A DNA stretch of 64,000 nucleotides from Comamonas sp. SCN 67-35 (GTDB lineage Bacteria > Pseudomonadota > Gammaproteobacteria > Burkholderiales > Burkholderiaceae_C). The notes under the pieces are model-generated. The model made no database searches and was not told the DNA's origin. It saw only the letters and a program-made list of their open reading frames with translations. The stretch's first letter is position 1, and each line of letters begins with the position of its first letter. The stretch spans positions 106,993 to 170,992 of the forward strand of contig MEFV01000005.1 in the NCBI GenBank assembly GCA_001725255.1, read 5' to 3'. The translations under genes were made by a program, and so were the position numbers. Positions 53,333 to 63,899 of the stretch are shown here, one piece after another.

Positions 53333-54504
53333 AACAACGCCTCACGATTCTGGGGTCGACCGGTTCGATCGGCACCAACACCCTGGACGTCGTGGCTCGC
53401 CACCCCGACCAGGTCGACATCTTTGCCCTGAGCGCCGCCACGCGCGTCGATGCGCTGCTCGCGCAGTGCGCGCGCTTCAAGCCGCGCTACGCCGTCATGG
53501 CGAGCAGCGCGCATGCGCGCGAGCTGGCCGAGAAAATCAAGGCCAATGGCTTGCCTACACAGGTGCTGCAATCGCCGGATGCTCTCGAACAGATAGCGTC
53601 GCATGAGGATGTCGATGCCGTCATGGCCGCCATCGTCGGCGCCGCGGGCCTGGCGCCGTGCCTGGCGGCGGCGCGCGCGGGCAAGCGCCTGCTGCTGGCC
53701 AACAAGGAGGCGCTGGTCGTCGGCGGCGAGGTCTTCCTGCGCGCGGTCAAGGAGGGCGGAGCGACGCTGCTGCCCATCGACAGCGAGCACTCGGCCATCT
53801 TCCAGAGCCTGCCCGAGGACCGTGCCACCTGGGCGCGCCGCGTCGATCACATCCTGCTCACCGCCTCGGGCGGGCCGTTTCGCACGCGCGATCCGGCCAC
53901 CCTGCGGGACGTCACGCCTGACGAAGCCTGCGCGCACCCGAACTTCGTCATGGGCCGCAAGATCTCGGTCGATTCGGCGACGATGATGAACAAGGCGCTG
54001 GAGGTGATCGAGGCGCGCTGGCTGTTCGACCTTGCCCCGGAGAGAATCAAGGTGGTGATCCACCCGCAGCAGATCATCCACTCGATGGTGCAGTACGTGG
54101 ACGCCTCCATCATCGCGCAGCTGGGCACACCCGACATGCGCGTGCCGATCGCCGTCGGGCTGGCCTGGCCCGAGCGCATCGCCAGCGGCGCCGCGCTGCT
54201 CGATTTCGCCCGGATGGCCGCGCTCACGTTCGAGGAGGCGGACGAGCGGCGTTTCCCGGGCCTGCATCTTTCGTGGCGCGCGCTGGCGGCGCCGCCGGGC
54301 ACGACGGCGGTGCTCAACGCCGCCAACGAGGTGGCGGTGGCGGCGTTTTTGCAGCGGCGCATCCGCTTCGACCAGATCCATGCGGTCAACCGTGCAACTT
54401 TGGAGGCCGTCACGCCCTCCAATCCGGATTCGTTGCCGGCGCTGCTGGCGCTGGACGAGCGCAGCCGTGCCGCCGCATCCGCGCAGGTGGCACGCTTTCA
54501 ATAA
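53329..54504 (+). CDS. dxr: 1-deoxy-D-xylulose 5-phosphate reductoisomerase
   Basis: 391 residues. MEP-pathway enzyme feeding UppS with isoprenoids. NADPH motif GSTGSIGTNTLDV, metal/substrate motif LLPIDSEHSAIFQ, LTASGGPFR and KISVDSATMMNKALEVIEA. ATGA overlap with cdsA. Confidence 0.98.
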   Translation: MKQRLTILGSTGSIGTNTLDVVARHPDQVDIFALSAATRVDALLAQCARFKPRYAVMASSAHARELAEKIKANGLPTQVLQSPDALEQIASHEDVDAVMAAIVGAAGLAPCLAAARAGKRLLLANKEALVVGGEVFLRAVKEGGATLLPIDSEHSAIFQSLPEDRATWARRVDHILLTASGGPFRTRDPATLRDVTPDEACAHPNFVMGRKISVDSATMMNKALEVIEARWLFDLAPERIKVVIHPQQIIHSMVQYVDASIIAQLGTPDMRVPIAVGLAWPERIASGAALLDFARMAALTFEEADERRFPGLHLSWRALAAPPGTTAVLNAANEVAVAAFLQRRIRFDQIHAVNRATLEAVTPSNPDSLPALLALDERSRAAASAQVARFQ

Positions 54505-54563
54505 AGGAGCTGCTTGCGCAGTTTCAGCAATGTCTTCGAATATGAATATATTCGGATTCAAAT

Positions 54564-54586
54564 GCTGACAAGCGCTGACAGCTCAC
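54564..54586 (+). repeat. Degenerate interspersed repeat between dxr and rseP
   Basis: GCTGACAAGCGCTGACAGCT with CAC following; related to the other copies but with the core changed. Fills part of the 96-base dxr-rseP gap. Confidence 0.45.
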
Positions 54587-54600
54587 ATTTTTGAAACACC

Positions 54601-55965
54601 ATGGCCCTGACCGTTGTCGCTTTCATCGTTGCGCTGGCCGTTCTGATCGCGGTGCATGAATACGGGCACTACCGCGTGGCGCGGGCGTGCGGCGTCAAGG
54701 TGCTGCGGTTTGCGATCGGTTTCGGCAAGCCGCTGCTGCGCTGGCAGCCCAAGGGCTCGCCCACCGAGTACGTGATCGGCATGTTTCCGCTGGGCGGCTA
54801 CGTGAAGATGCTCGATGAGCGTGAAGGCCCGGTCGCGCCTGAAGAGCGGCACCTGGCGTTCAACAACCGGCCGCTGGGCGCGCGCGCGGCCATCGTCGCC
54901 GCCGGGCCGCTGGCCAACCTGGTGCTGGCCGTGCTGCTGTATGCGCTGGTCAACTGGGTGGGCGTGATGGAGCCCGCGCCCTACCTGGCCCGGCCGGCCG
55001 CGGGCACCGTCGCCGCGCAGGCCGGCGTGCAGGGGGGCGAGCGGGTCCTGAGCGCCGCCGTGGCGCAGGACGCGCCCGAAGCCGTGCGCTCGTTCGACGA
55101 TCTGCGCTGGCTGCTCGCGCGCAGCGCCCTGGATGGGCGCGATGTGCGCCTGACCGTGCAGGACGGGCCCGACGGCGCCACGCACGAGTTGACCTTGCGT
55201 CTCGATCGCCTGGACACACGCGAGCCCGACACCGAGTTGCTCAAGAAGATCGGCCTCACCGGCCCGTGGACGCGGCCGGTCATCGGCGAGGTGATGCCGA
55301 GTGGCGCGGCCGCGCGCGAGGGGCTCCAGCCGGGCGACGTGGTGCTGCGCATCGGCGCGCAGGCGGTGGCCGACGGCCAGCAGCTGCGCACGCTGATCCG
55401 TGCCAGCGTGAGCGACGGCGCGGCGCTTGCCCAGACCTGGCGGGTAGAGCGCGCGGGCAGGGTGCTCGAACTCGCCATCAAGCCGGACGTGCGCGAGGAA
55501 GACGGCGTGTTCATCGGGCGCATCGGGGCCTATGTGGGCGCGGCGCCCGAGATGCTGATGGTGCGCTATGGCCCAGTCCAGGGTTTGTGGAAGGGCGCGC
55601 GGCGCACCTGGGAGGTCTCGGCGCTCACGCTGCGCATGATGGGGCGCATGGTGATCGGCCAGGCCTCGGTCAAGAACCTGAGCGGCCCGCTCACGATCGC
55701 GGACTACGCCGGGAAATCGGCGCACATGGGGTTCACGGCCTACCTGGTGTTCCTGGCCCTCGTCAGCGTCAGCCTCGGGGTGCTCAATCTGTTGCCGCTG
55801 CCCGTCCTCGATGGGGGTCACCTGATGTATTATCTTTGGGAGGGAGTAACCGGCCGTGGCGTGTCCGACGCCTGGATGGAGCGATTGCAACGCGGTGGCG
55901 TCGCGCTACTCCTGGTGATGATGTCCATCGCCGTGTTCAACGATTTCACCCGGTTGTTCGGCTGA
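54601..55965 (+). CDS. rseP: RIP-type zinc metalloprotease RseP
   Basis: 454 residues. Site-2 protease of the inner membrane that cuts anti-sigma factors and signal peptide remnants. Zinc motif AVHEYGHYRVAR (HExxH) in helix 1, two PDZ domains (about 120-300), and the third zinc ligand in NLLPLPVLDGGH. It could act on the DUF3619 candidate anti-sigma factor (inference). Confidence 0.97.
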   Translation: MALTVVAFIVALAVLIAVHEYGHYRVARACGVKVLRFAIGFGKPLLRWQPKGSPTEYVIGMFPLGGYVKMLDEREGPVAPEERHLAFNNRPLGARAAIVAAGPLANLVLAVLLYALVNWVGVMEPAPYLARPAAGTVAAQAGVQGGERVLSAAVAQDAPEAVRSFDDLRWLLARSALDGRDVRLTVQDGPDGATHELTLRLDRLDTREPDTELLKKIGLTGPWTRPVIGEVMPSGAAAREGLQPGDVVLRIGAQAVADGQQLRTLIRASVSDGAALAQTWRVERAGRVLELAIKPDVREEDGVFIGRIGAYVGAAPEMLMVRYGPVQGLWKGARRTWEVSALTLRMMGRMVIGQASVKNLSGPLTIADYAGKSAHMGFTAYLVFLALVSVSLGVLNLLPLPVLDGGHLMYYLWEGVTGRGVSDAWMERLQRGGVALLLVMMSIAVFNDFTRLFG

Positions 55966-56010
55966 CGTTTTTTTCGCGGGCGCCACCATGCGGCGGCCAG
56001 CACCTCATTC

Positions 56011-58308
56011 ATGAAAAAACTATTTCCTGCTCTGGGAGTGCGCACCGCGTTGACCGCTGCGACCCTGGTTTTCGTGGCGCAGGCCGCATGGGCGCTGCAG
56101 CCCTTCAAGGTCCAGGACATCCGGGTCGAGGGTCTGCAGCGGGTGGAGCCGGGCACCATTTTCGCTTCGCTGCCGCTGCGTATCGGCGACGAATACACCG
56201 ATGAAAAAGGCGCCGCCGCCATCCGGGCGTTGTTTGCCCTCGGCCTGTTCAAGGACGTGAAGCTCGAAGCCCAGGGCCCGGTGCTGGTCGTGGTCGTGCA
56301 GGAGCGCCCCACCATTGCCGAAGTCGAGTTCGCCGGCATCAAGGAATTCGACAAGGACCAGCTCAAGAAGGCCATGCGCGCGGTCGGCGTGGTCGATGGC
56401 CGGGCGTTCGACAAGGCGCTCGCGGACCGTGCCGAGCAGGAGCTCAAGCGCCAGTACATCAACAAGAGCCTGTACGGCGCCGAGGTGGTGACCACCGTCA
56501 CGCCCGTGGAGCGCAACCGTGTGAACCTCACCTTCACGGTGACCGAGGGCGAGCCCGCGCGCATCAAGGAAATCAGCATTGTCGGCAACCATGCGTTCAG
56601 CGAAACCACGCTCACCGATCTGTTCGATCTCGATACCGGCGGCTGGCTGAGCTGGTACACCAAGAGCGACCGCTACGCGCGCACCAAGCTCAATGCCGAC
56701 CTGGAAACCCTGCGCTCTTACTACCTGGCGCGCGGCTACATGGAGTTCCGCATCGACTCCACGCAGGTGGCACTGTCACCGGACAAGCAGTCGATTTCCA
56801 TCATCGTGAACATCACCGAGGGCCCCCGCTACGTGGTCTCGGGCGTGACGCTCGCGGGCAACTACCTCGATCGCGAGGACGAGTTCAAGTCGCTCGTCAC
56901 GATCAAGCCGGGCGAACCCTACAACGCCGACCTGGTGACGCAGACCACCAAGGCGTTCACCGACCACTTCGGCAGCTTTGGCTACGCCTTCGCGCGCGTG
57001 GAGGCGGTGCCCGAGATCGATCACGAGAACAACCGCGTGCAACTCGAACTGCGCGCGGATCCGTCGCGCCGCGCCTATGTGCGCCGCATCAACATCGAAG
57101 GCAACAACCGCACGCGCGACGAAGTCGTGCGCCGCGAATTCCGCCAGTACGAGGCCTCCTGGTACAACGGCGACAAGATCAAGCTCTCGCGCGACCGCGT
57201 GGACCGCCTGGGCTATTTCACCGAAGTGAACGTGGAGACGCAGGAGGTGCCCGGCGCGCCCGACCAGGTGGACCTTGTTGTGCACGTGACGGAAAAGCCC
57301 ACCGGCATGATCCAGATCGGCGCCGGTTATTCCACGGCCGAAAAGCTCTCCTTCACGTTCGGCATCAAGCAGGAAAACGTCTTCGGCTCGGGCAACACGC
57401 TGGGCATCGACCTGAATACCGGCAAGTACAACCGCACGATCGTGCTGTCCACCACCGACCCGTATTTCACCCAGGACGGTATCTCGCGCACGCTCGATGT
57501 GTTCTACCGCACGCAGCGCCCCTACCAGTACCAGGGCGGCGACTACAGCCTCGTGAGCGAGGGCGGCAACATCAAGTTCGGCGTACCGTTCAGCGAAGTC
57601 GACACGGTGTATTTCGGTGCCGGGCTGGAGCGCACCAGGATCAAGGCCGGCACCAACATCCCCGCGGCCTACCTGGCCTATGCGGACAAATACGGCAGCT
57701 CCAGCTTCGCCGTGCCGCTCACCATAGGCTGGTCGCGCGACGATCGCGACAGCGCGCTCGCGCCCAGCACCGGTCGCCTGATGAAGCTCACGAGCGAGCT
57801 CTCGCTGGCGGGCGATGCGCGCTACGCCAAGGCCGGCGCGCAGTACCAGCAATACATCCCCCTGACCAAGCGCTACACCCTGGCCTTCAATGGCGAGGTC
57901 GGTTACGGCAAGGGCCTGGGCGGTCGGCCCTTCCCGGTGTTCAAGAACTACTACTCGGGGGGGCTGGGTTCGGTGCGCGGCTTCGACCAGGGCACGCTCG
58001 GCCCACGCGATGTGACGGGCGCCATCCTGGGCGGCACCAAGAAGATCACGCTCAACACCGAATTCATGGCGCCGTTTCCCGGGGCCGGCAACGACCGCAC
58101 CCTGCGCTGGTTCACCTTCATCGATGTGGGCAATGTCTATGGCGACAACGAACCGTGGTCGCTCAAGGGCATGCGTGCCTCGGTGGGTATCGGTCTGAGC
58201 TGGATCTCTCCGCTCGGGCCGCTGAGCCTGGCGTGGGGCCAGCCCATACGCAAGTTCGCGGGCGATAAAATCCAGCGCCTGCAATTCCAGATTGGAACTT
58301 CTTTCTAA
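56011..58308 (+). CDS. bamA: Outer membrane protein assembly factor BamA
   Basis: 765 residues. Signal peptide ending near AAWA, five POTRA domains (about 27-420), and a 16-strand beta barrel ending in Phe. Motifs: GGLGSVRGFDQGTLGPR (the barrel lid region) and FIDVGNVYGDN. Central part of the BAM complex. The stop shares its last A with the ompH start (TAATG). Confidence 0.98.
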   Translation: MKKLFPALGVRTALTAATLVFVAQAAWALQPFKVQDIRVEGLQRVEPGTIFASLPLRIGDEYTDEKGAAAIRALFALGLFKDVKLEAQGPVLVVVVQERPTIAEVEFAGIKEFDKDQLKKAMRAVGVVDGRAFDKALADRAEQELKRQYINKSLYGAEVVTTVTPVERNRVNLTFTVTEGEPARIKEISIVGNHAFSETTLTDLFDLDTGGWLSWYTKSDRYARTKLNADLETLRSYYLARGYMEFRIDSTQVALSPDKQSISIIVNITEGPRYVVSGVTLAGNYLDREDEFKSLVTIKPGEPYNADLVTQTTKAFTDHFGSFGYAFARVEAVPEIDHENNRVQLELRADPSRRAYVRRINIEGNNRTRDEVVRREFRQYEASWYNGDKIKLSRDRVDRLGYFTEVNVETQEVPGAPDQVDLVVHVTEKPTGMIQIGAGYSTAEKLSFTFGIKQENVFGSGNTLGIDLNTGKYNRTIVLSTTDPYFTQDGISRTLDVFYRTQRPYQYQGGDYSLVSEGGNIKFGVPFSEVDTVYFGAGLERTRIKAGTNIPAAYLAYADKYGSSSFAVPLTIGWSRDDRDSALAPSTGRLMKLTSELSLAGDARYAKAGAQYQQYIPLTKRYTLAFNGEVGYGKGLGGRPFPVFKNYYSGGLGSVRGFDQGTLGPRDVTGAILGGTKKITLNTEFMAPFPGAGNDRTLRWFTFIDVGNVYGDNEPWSLKGMRASVGIGLSWISPLGPLSLAWGQPIRKFAGDKIQRLQFQIGTSF

Positions 58309-58841
58309 TGCTTCTCAAACATTCATTCTTCCGCGGCCTTTCCATGGTTGCCCTGGTTGGCTGCGTGGCCACGGCCATGCCGGTGGCGGCGCAGGCCCAG
58401 AGCTTCAAGGCCGGGTTCGTCAACACCGACCGCATCCTGCGCGAGGCCGACACAGCCAAGGCCGCGCAGGCCAAGCTCGAGGCGGAGTTCTCCAAGCGCG
58501 ACAAGGAACTGCGCGACATGGGCGCCGCGATGAAGGCGGCTTCCGACAAGTTCGAGCGTGATGCACCCACCATGTCCGAGAGCCAGCGCCAGGCACGCCA
58601 GCGCCAGCTCGCCGACCAGGACCGGGATCTGCAGCGCAAGAACCGCGAGTTCCAGGAAGACCTGAACGCGCGCAAGAACGAAGAGCTCGCGCACGTGCTG
58701 GACAAGGCCAATCGCGTCGTCAAGCAGATGGCCGAGGCCGAGAACTACGACGTCATCCTGCAGGAAGCGGTGTACGTCAACCCCAAGCACGACATCACCG
58801 ACAAGGTCCTCAAGGCGATGAACGCCTCGGCGGGCAAGTAA
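58308..58841 (+). CDS. ompH: Skp/OmpH-family periplasmic chaperone
   Basis: 177 residues. Signal peptide (cleavage near VAAQAQ), then the OmpH start FKAGFVNTDRIL and a long coiled coil (about 50-140) forming the tentacles of the trimer. Holds unfolded outer-membrane proteins for BamA, its upstream neighbour. Confidence 0.96.
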   Translation: MLLKHSFFRGLSMVALVGCVATAMPVAAQAQSFKAGFVNTDRILREADTAKAAQAKLEAEFSKRDKELRDMGAAMKAASDKFERDAPTMSESQRQARQRQLADQDRDLQRKNREFQEDLNARKNEELAHVLDKANRVVKQMAEAENYDVILQEAVYVNPKHDITDKVLKAMNASAGK

Positions 58842-58868
58842 GCGGCAGGTTCTGGCGAGGGCCGCGAG

Positions 58869-59870
58869 GTGAGCTTGCACCTGGGTGCCATTGTTGACGC
58901 CCTGGGTGGCCGGCTCGAAGGGGGCGACCCGCAGACACTGATCGAGCGCATCGCGCCGCTGGACACCGCCGGCGGCGCGGATCTTTCCTTCCTCAACAAC
59001 CCGCGCTACGCGGCGCAACTGGCGGCCAGCAAGGCCGCCTGTGTCATCGTCGCGCCCCTGCTGCGCGCGCAGGCGCTGGCGCGCGGCGCCTGCATCGTCA
59101 CCGACGACCCCTACGCCTACTTCGCCCGCGCCACGCAGCTGTGGGCGCGCGCGCACGGTCTGCTGGCCGAGCCGGGCATACACCCGAGCGCCGTCGTGCA
59201 CTCCGAGGCGCAGGTCGATGTCAGCGCCAGCATAGGCCCGCTGTGCGTGGTCGAGCGCGGCGCGGTGATCGGCGCGCACACGGTGCTCAAGTCGCGTGTG
59301 ACGCTGGGCGCGCGCTGCCGCGTGGGCGCGCGCTGCATCGTGCACGCGGGCGTGTCCATCGGCGCCGACGGCTTCGGCTTCGCGCCCGAGGCAGGCAGCT
59401 GGGTCAAGATCGAGCAGCTCGGCGCCGTGACGATAGGCGACGACGTGGAGATCGGCGCCAACACCTGCATCGACCGCGGCGCGCTCGACGACACGGTGAT
59501 CGAGGACGGCGTGAAGCTCGACAACCTGATCCAGATCGCGCACAACGTGCACATCGGCCACCACACGGCCATCGCGGGCTGCACGGCGATCGCGGGCAGT
59601 ACGCGCATCGGCGCGCACTGCACGATCGCGGGGGCAGCGTCCATCGTTGGGCACCTGACGATTGCCGAGCGCACGCACATCTCCGCCACGACGCTGGTGA
59701 CGCGCTCGATCACCGAGCCCGGACGCCACGTCACGGGCGCCTTCCCCATGGACGACAATGCGGCTTGGGAAAAGAACGCGGCCACCTTGCGCAAGCTCTA
59801 TCAGCTGCGTGAGCGCGTCAAGGCCCTTGAACAACAATTGCAGGACGATTCCAGAGCCCGAAAACCATGA
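58869..59870 (+). CDS. lpxD: UDP-3-O-(3-hydroxyacyl)glucosamine N-acyltransferase
   Basis: 333 residues. Third step of lipid A synthesis. N-terminal uridine-binding domain ([11 protein letters not shown]), left-handed beta-helix hexapeptide repeats (about 110-290), and catalytic His in [17 protein letters not shown] start after a GAG-rich site. Stop overlaps fabZ (ATGA). Confidence 0.97.
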   Translation: MSLHLGAIVDALGGRLEGGDPQTLIERIAPLDTAGGADLSFLNNPRYAAQLAASKAACVIVAPLLRAQALARGACIVTDDPYAYFARATQLWARAHGLLAEPGIHPSAVVHSEAQVDVSASIGPLCVVERGAVIGAHTVLKSRVTLGARCRVGARCIVHAGVSIGADGFGFAPEAGSWVKIEQLGAVTIGDDVEIGANTCIDRGALDDTVIEDGVKLDNLIQIAHNVHIGHHTAIAGCTAIAGSTRIGAHCTIAGAASIVGHLTIAERTHISATTLVTRSITEPGRHVTGAFPMDDNAAWEKNAATLRKLYQLRERVKALEQQLQDDSRARKP

Positions 59871-60322
59871 TGGACATCCAATACATCCTCAAACAATTGC
59901 CGCACCGCTATCCCTTTTTGCTGGTGGACAAGGTGGTCGAGCTCGAGCGCAACCAGCGCATACGCGCCGTCAAGAACGTCACGTTCAACGAGCCGTTTTT
60001 CATGGGACACTTTCCGGGCCGCCCGGTCATGCCTGGCGTGCTCATCCTTGAAGCATTGGCGCAGGCCGCGGGCCTGCTGGCGTTCGACGCCATGGGACAG
60101 GTGCCGGACGAGAACAACATCTACTACTTCGTCGGCATCGACGGCGCGCGCTTCAAGCACCCCGTGGTGCCGGGCGACCAGCTGATTCTGGACATCACCA
60201 TCGACCGCGTGCGCGGCGGCATGTGGAAGTTCAACGGCGTGGGCCGCGTGGGCGAGGAAGTGGCGGCCGAGGCACAGCTCATGTGCACCATGCGCCACCT
60301 GGGCGACGACACGGGCAAGTGA
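59867..60322 (+). CDS. fabZ: 3-hydroxyacyl-ACP dehydratase FabZ
   Basis: 151 residues. Hot-dog dehydratase of fatty acid elongation. [33 protein letters not shown] (catalytic His and Glu). Starts at ATGATG over the lpxD stop. Confidence 0.98.
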   Translation: MMDIQYILKQLPHRYPFLLVDKVVELERNQRIRAVKNVTFNEPFFMGHFPGRPVMPGVLILEALAQAAGLLAFDAMGQVPDENNIYYFVGIDGARFKHPVVPGDQLILDITIDRVRGGMWKFNGVGRVGEEVAAEAQLMCTMRHLGDDTGK

Positions 60323-61113
60323 GCGTGAGCCTCGTCCACCCGACGGCGATCATCGAACCCGGCGCCGAGCTGGGCGCGGGCGTGAGCGTCGGGCCCTACA
60401 CCGTCATCGGGGCGCGGGTGAAGATCGGCGCGCGCACGCGCATCGCCGCGCACTGCGTGATCGAGGGCGACACCACCCTGGGCGAGGACTGCGCCGTCTT
60501 CCAGTTCGCGTCGCTCGGCGCCGTGCCGCAGGACAAGAAATACGCGGGCGAGGCGACGCGCCTTGAAATCGGCGCGCGCAACACCATCCGCGAGTTCTGC
60601 ACCTTCAACATCGGCACCGCGCAGGACCGGGGTGTGACCACCATCGGCGACGACAACTGGATCATGGCCTACGTGCACATCGCGCACGACTGCGTGGTGG
60701 GCAACCAGACCATCCTCGCCAACAATGCGACGCTCGCGGGCCACGTGCACGTGGGCGACTGGGCCATCGTCGGCGGCCTCACCGGCGTACACCAGTTCAG
60801 CCACATCGGCGCGCACGCGATGGCGGGTTTCGGCAGTCACATCGCGCAGGACGTGCCGCCCTTCATGATGGTCGACGGCCACCCGCTCGCGGTGCGCGGC
60901 CTCAACGTCGAAGGGCTGCGCCGGCGCGGCTTTTCGGTCGAGCGCATCGCCGCGCTCAAGCAGGCCTACCGCGTGCTCTACCGCGAGGGGCTCACGCTCG
61001 CCGCCGCGATCACGCAGATCGACGAGCTGGCCGAGAGCCACCCCGATTCCGAGGACGACCTCGTGCTGCTCGGCGGCTTCCTGCGCGGCGCCACGCGCGG
61101 CATCGTGCGCTGA
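60319..61113 (+). CDS. lpxA: UDP-N-acetylglucosamine acyltransferase
   Basis: 264 residues. First step of lipid A synthesis. Hexapeptide beta-helix; catalytic His in [20 protein letters not shown] and GLTGVHQFS follow. GTG at 60319 overlaps the fabZ stop (GTGA); a second GTG at 60325 is possible. Confidence 0.97.
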   Translation: MSVSLVHPTAIIEPGAELGAGVSVGPYTVIGARVKIGARTRIAAHCVIEGDTTLGEDCAVFQFASLGAVPQDKKYAGEATRLEIGARNTIREFCTFNIGTAQDRGVTTIGDDNWIMAYVHIAHDCVVGNQTILANNATLAGHVHVGDWAIVGGLTGVHQFSHIGAHAMAGFGSHIAQDVPPFMMVDGHPLAVRGLNVEGLRRRGFSVERIAALKQAYRVLYREGLTLAAAITQIDELAESHPDSEDDLVLLGGFLRGATRGIVR

Positions 61114-61118
61114 CCGCG

Positions 61119-62261
61119 ATGATCGACGCGCCCCGCGTGGCCATGGTGGCGGGCGAAACCTCGGGCGACCTGCTCGCGGGCCTGCTGCTCGATGGCCTGA
61201 AGGCCCGCTGGCCGGGCCTGGCGAGCTTTGGCATCGGCGGCGCGCGCATGGCCGAGCAGGGCTTTGACGCCTGGTGGGGGAGCGAGCGCCTGGCGGTGCA
61301 TGGCTACAGCGCGGAGCTCCTCGTGCGCCTGGCGGGCATCGTGCGCATCCGCCGGCAGTTGCGCGCACGCCTGCTGCGGCACAGGCCCGATGTGTTCGTC
61401 GGCGTGGACGCGCCGGACTTCAACCTGGGCCTGGAAGCGCGCCTGCGTGCGGCGGGTATCAAGACGGCGCACTTCGTCTGCCCTTCGATCTGGGCCTGGC
61501 GGCCGGAGCGGGTGGTGAAGATCCGCGCCGCCGCCGATCACGTGCTGTGCCTGTTCCCGTTCGAGCCCGAGCTGCTGGCGCGCCACGACATCGCGGCCAC
61601 GTTCGTGGGCCACCCGCTCGCCAGCGTCATTCCCCTGGCGCCCGACCGCGGCGGCGCCCGCGCGCGGCTGGGCCTGGCACCGCACGACGAGGTGCTGGCC
61701 GTGCTGCCCGGCAGCCGCCGCGCCGAGGTGGCGTATCTGGCATCCGTGTTCTTTCAGGCTGCAGCGCTTGTGCAGCAAGCGCGGCAAGCTATCAAAATCG
61801 TGGTTCCTGCCGTGCCGGCCTTGCACGCACGCATCGAAGCGGCGGCGCGCGATGCCGGGGTGTCGGGGCGGGTGCACATCGTCACCGGCCGCTCGCACGA
61901 GGTGCTCGCCGCGTGCGACGTGACGCTGATCGCCAGCGGCACCGCCACGCTGGAGGCCGCGCTCTTCAAGCGCCCCATGGTCATCGCCTACCGCATGCAC
62001 CCGTGGAGCTGGCGCCTGATGCGGCGCAAGCAGCTGCAGCCCTGGGTGGGTCTGCCCAACGTCCTGAGCCGCGACTTCGTCGTGCCTGAGCTGCTGCAGG
62101 ACGCGGCCACGCCGCGCGCGCTCGCCGATGCGGTGCTGAAATGGTTCGATGCGCCCGAAGCGGTGCAACAGGTGCAGCAGCGCTTTGCCTTGCTGCACGA
62201 GAGCCTGCGCCGCGATACCTCTACACTCGCCGCCGATGCCGTCGCGCACCTTCTTGCCTGA
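61119..62261 (+). CDS. lpxB: Lipid-A-disaccharide synthase
   Basis: 380 residues, GT19. Joins two acylated glucosamines. [39 protein letters not shown] and [11 protein letters not shown] are visible. An interspersed repeat (61764-61797) is part of the coding sequence and encodes [11 protein letters not shown], without net change in length against E. coli LpxB by eye. Confidence 0.97.
   Translation: MIDAPRVAMVAGETSGDLLAGLLLDGLKARWPGLASFGIGGARMAEQGFDAWWGSERLAVHGYSAELLVRLAGIVRIRRQLRARLLRHRPDVFVGVDAPDFNLGLEARLRAAGIKTAHFVCPSIWAWRPERVVKIRAAADHVLCLFPFEPELLARHDIAATFVGHPLASVIPLAPDRGGARARLGLAPHDEVLAVLPGSRRAEVAYLASVFFQAAALVQQARQAIKIVVPAVPALHARIEAAARDAGVSGRVHIVTGRSHEVLAACDVTLIASGTATLEAALFKRPMVIAYRMHPWSWRLMRRKQLQPWVGLPNVLSRDFVVPELLQDAATPRALADAVLKWFDAPEAVQQVQQRFALLHESLRRDTSTLAADAVAHLLA
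61764..61797 (+). repeat. Interspersed repeat, copy in lpxB
   Basis: GCGCTTGTGCAGCAAGCGC hairpin followed by GGCAAGCTATCAAAA. The best-formed copy in the window. Read in frame within lpxB. Confidence 0.75.
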
Positions 62262-62874
62262 ACAGGCGGCGTTCGACTGGAACGCGGAGGCCGCCGTGCT
62301 CGTCGCCGGCGTGGACGAAGCCGGGCGCGGGCCGCTCGCGGGGCCGGTGGTGGCGGCCGCCGTCATCCTCGACCCCGCGCGGCCCATCGCGGGCCTGGCC
62401 GATTCCAAGCAGCTGACGGCCCAGCGGCGCGAGTCCTTGTTCGCGTTGATCCAGCAGCGCGCGCAGGCCTGGTGCGTGGCCGAGGCCAGCCGCGAGGAGA
62501 TCGACCGCCTCAACATCCTGCAGGCGACGATGCTGGCGATGCGCCGTGCCGTCGAGGGGCTGGCGATCGAGCCTGCGCGCGTGCTCGTCGATGGCAACCG
62601 GCTGCCCCCACTCGCCATCGCGGCCGAAGCCATCGTCAAGGGCGATGCAAAGGTGGCCGCGATCTCGGCGGCCTCCATCCTCGCCAAGGTCACGCGCGAC
62701 CGCTGGTGCCTTGAACTGCACGCGCGCTACCCGCACTACGGGTTCGACCGCCACAAGGGCTACGGCACGGCCGAGCACCTGGCGGCTCTCGAAGAGTGGG
62801 GGCCATGCCCCGAGCACCGGCGCTCGTTCGCTCCCGTGGCGCGGGCCGCCGCGCTGCACGGCGGCGGACAATAG
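62236..62874 (+). CDS. rnhB: Ribonuclease HII
   Basis: 212 residues. Removes ribonucleotides from [18 protein letters not shown] holds the DE catalytic pair; [10 protein letters not shown] and [11 protein letters not shown] follow. ATG at 62236 lies inside the 3' end of lpxB (26-base overlap). Confidence 0.96.
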   Translation: MPSRTFLPEQAAFDWNAEAAVLVAGVDEAGRGPLAGPVVAAAVILDPARPIAGLADSKQLTAQRRESLFALIQQRAQAWCVAEASREEIDRLNILQATMLAMRRAVEGLAIEPARVLVDGNRLPPLAIAAEAIVKGDAKVAAISAASILAKVTRDRWCLELHARYPHYGFDRHKGYGTAEHLAALEEWGPCPEHRRSFAPVARAAALHGGGQ

Positions 62875-62878
62875 CGCG

Positions 62879-63658
62879 ATGCACGCAGAGCCCACCTTCA
62901 TCGCGTCGCGCGACAACCCACTGGTCAAGCAGCTCAAGCGCCTGGCGCACGAGAGCGGCGCCTACCGCAGGCAGGGCCGCGTCTGGCTGGAGGGCGAGCA
63001 CCTGTGCAGCGCACTGCGCGCGCGCGGTCTGCGGCCCGAGCTGGCGGTGTTTTCAGAGTCATATTGGCATCAAACGCATGCCCATCAAGCGCAGGCAGCT
63101 ATCAAAACCGTGGTCATTGCCGATGCGCTCTGGCGCGAGTTCACCGCGCTCGAATCGCCCGAGGGCATGGGCTGCGTGGTGGCGCTGCCCGAACCGCCTG
63201 GCCTGCTGCCCGATGCGCCTACGGTGGTGCTCGACCGTGTGCAGGATGCGGGTAACGTCGGCTCCATCCTGCGCAGCAGCGGGGCCTTCGGCTTCACGCA
63301 GGTGGCGGCGCTCAAGGGCACGGCGCTGCTATGGTCGCCCAAGGTGCTGCGCGCGGGCATGGGCGCGCACTTCGGCCTGCGGCTGGTCGAAGGCCTGAGC
63401 GAGTCCGATCTGGAGGGCCTCGCCGTGCCGCTGCTCGCCACCAGCTCGCATCAAGGCGAATGGCTGCACAGCGCGCGCCTGCCCTGGCCCTGCGGCTGGC
63501 TGCTGGGCCATGAAGGGCAGGGCGTCTCCCCTGCGTTGCAGGCGCGTGCGGCTGCGCACATCCGCATCGCCCAGCCGGGCGGCGAAGAATCGCTGAACGT
63601 GGCCGCCGCCGCCGCGATCTGCCTGCACGCGAGCGCGGCCCAGCAGACTCGCGCATAA
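62879..63658 (+). CDS. TrmH/SpoU-family RNA 2'-O-methyltransferase
   Basis: 259 residues. SPOUT methyltransferase; N-terminal substrate-binding domain (SRDNPLVKQLKRLAHESGAYRR, split), then VLDRVQDAGNVGSILR, GHEGQGVSP and IAQPGGEESLNVAAAAAI motifs of the trefoil knot. Target (rRNA or tRNA) not assignable. ATG at 62879 four bases after rnhB. Residues encoded by a repeat (63061-63107) join the two domains. Confidence 0.93.
   Translation: MHAEPTFIASRDNPLVKQLKRLAHESGAYRRQGRVWLEGEHLCSALRARGLRPELAVFSESYWHQTHAHQAQAAIKTVVIADALWREFTALESPEGMGCVVALPEPPGLLPDAPTVVLDRVQDAGNVGSILRSSGAFGFTQVAALKGTALLWSPKVLRAGMGAHFGLRLVEGLSESDLEGLAVPLLATSSHQGEWLHSARLPWPCGWLLGHEGQGVSPALQARAAAHIRIAQPGGEESLNVAAAAAICLHASAAQQTRA
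63061..63107 (+). repeat. Interspersed repeat, copy in the methyltransferase gene
   Basis: TTGGCATCAAACGCATGCCC then ATCAAGCGCAGGCAGCTATC and AAAA. Full-length-looking copy, in frame, read as ...QAQAAIKTVV. Confidence 0.75.
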
Positions 63659-63755
63659 GCGCTTACAGTGCCGATCGCGCGAGGCCAGGCCGTGCTCCAC
63701 CGTCGGCACGCCGCGCGTGACCCATAGCGTTGAAACATCACGAAAGGTTCCCTTC

Positions 63756-63899
63756 ATGTCCATAGCAACCACAACGGCCCAACTGCGGCCCTACGTGCTC
63801 ACGCTGCTTCGCCTGACGACGGCCTACATGTTCCTGCTGCATGGCTGGATGAAATTCTCCGGTGGTGTGGCCTGGGGGTCGCTGCCGGGTGTCGCCATG
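63756..63899 (+). pseudogene. DoxX family membrane protein, 5' fragment cut by an insertion sequence
   Basis: The ATG at 63756 follows GAAAGG. About 48 residues of a DoxX protein remain (LLRLTTAYMFLLHGWMKFSG is the family's first helix). The frame then enters unrelated sequence at about 63900 and stops at 63965. DoxX proteins usually have about 130-150 residues and four helices, so the gene is broken. Confidence 0.8.

Noticed and set aside
53540..53600. A further copy of the interspersed repeat inside dxr
   Set aside because: GCTGCAATCG...AGATAGCG looked similar, but the core CAGCTATCAA is missing and the protein aligns normally there.
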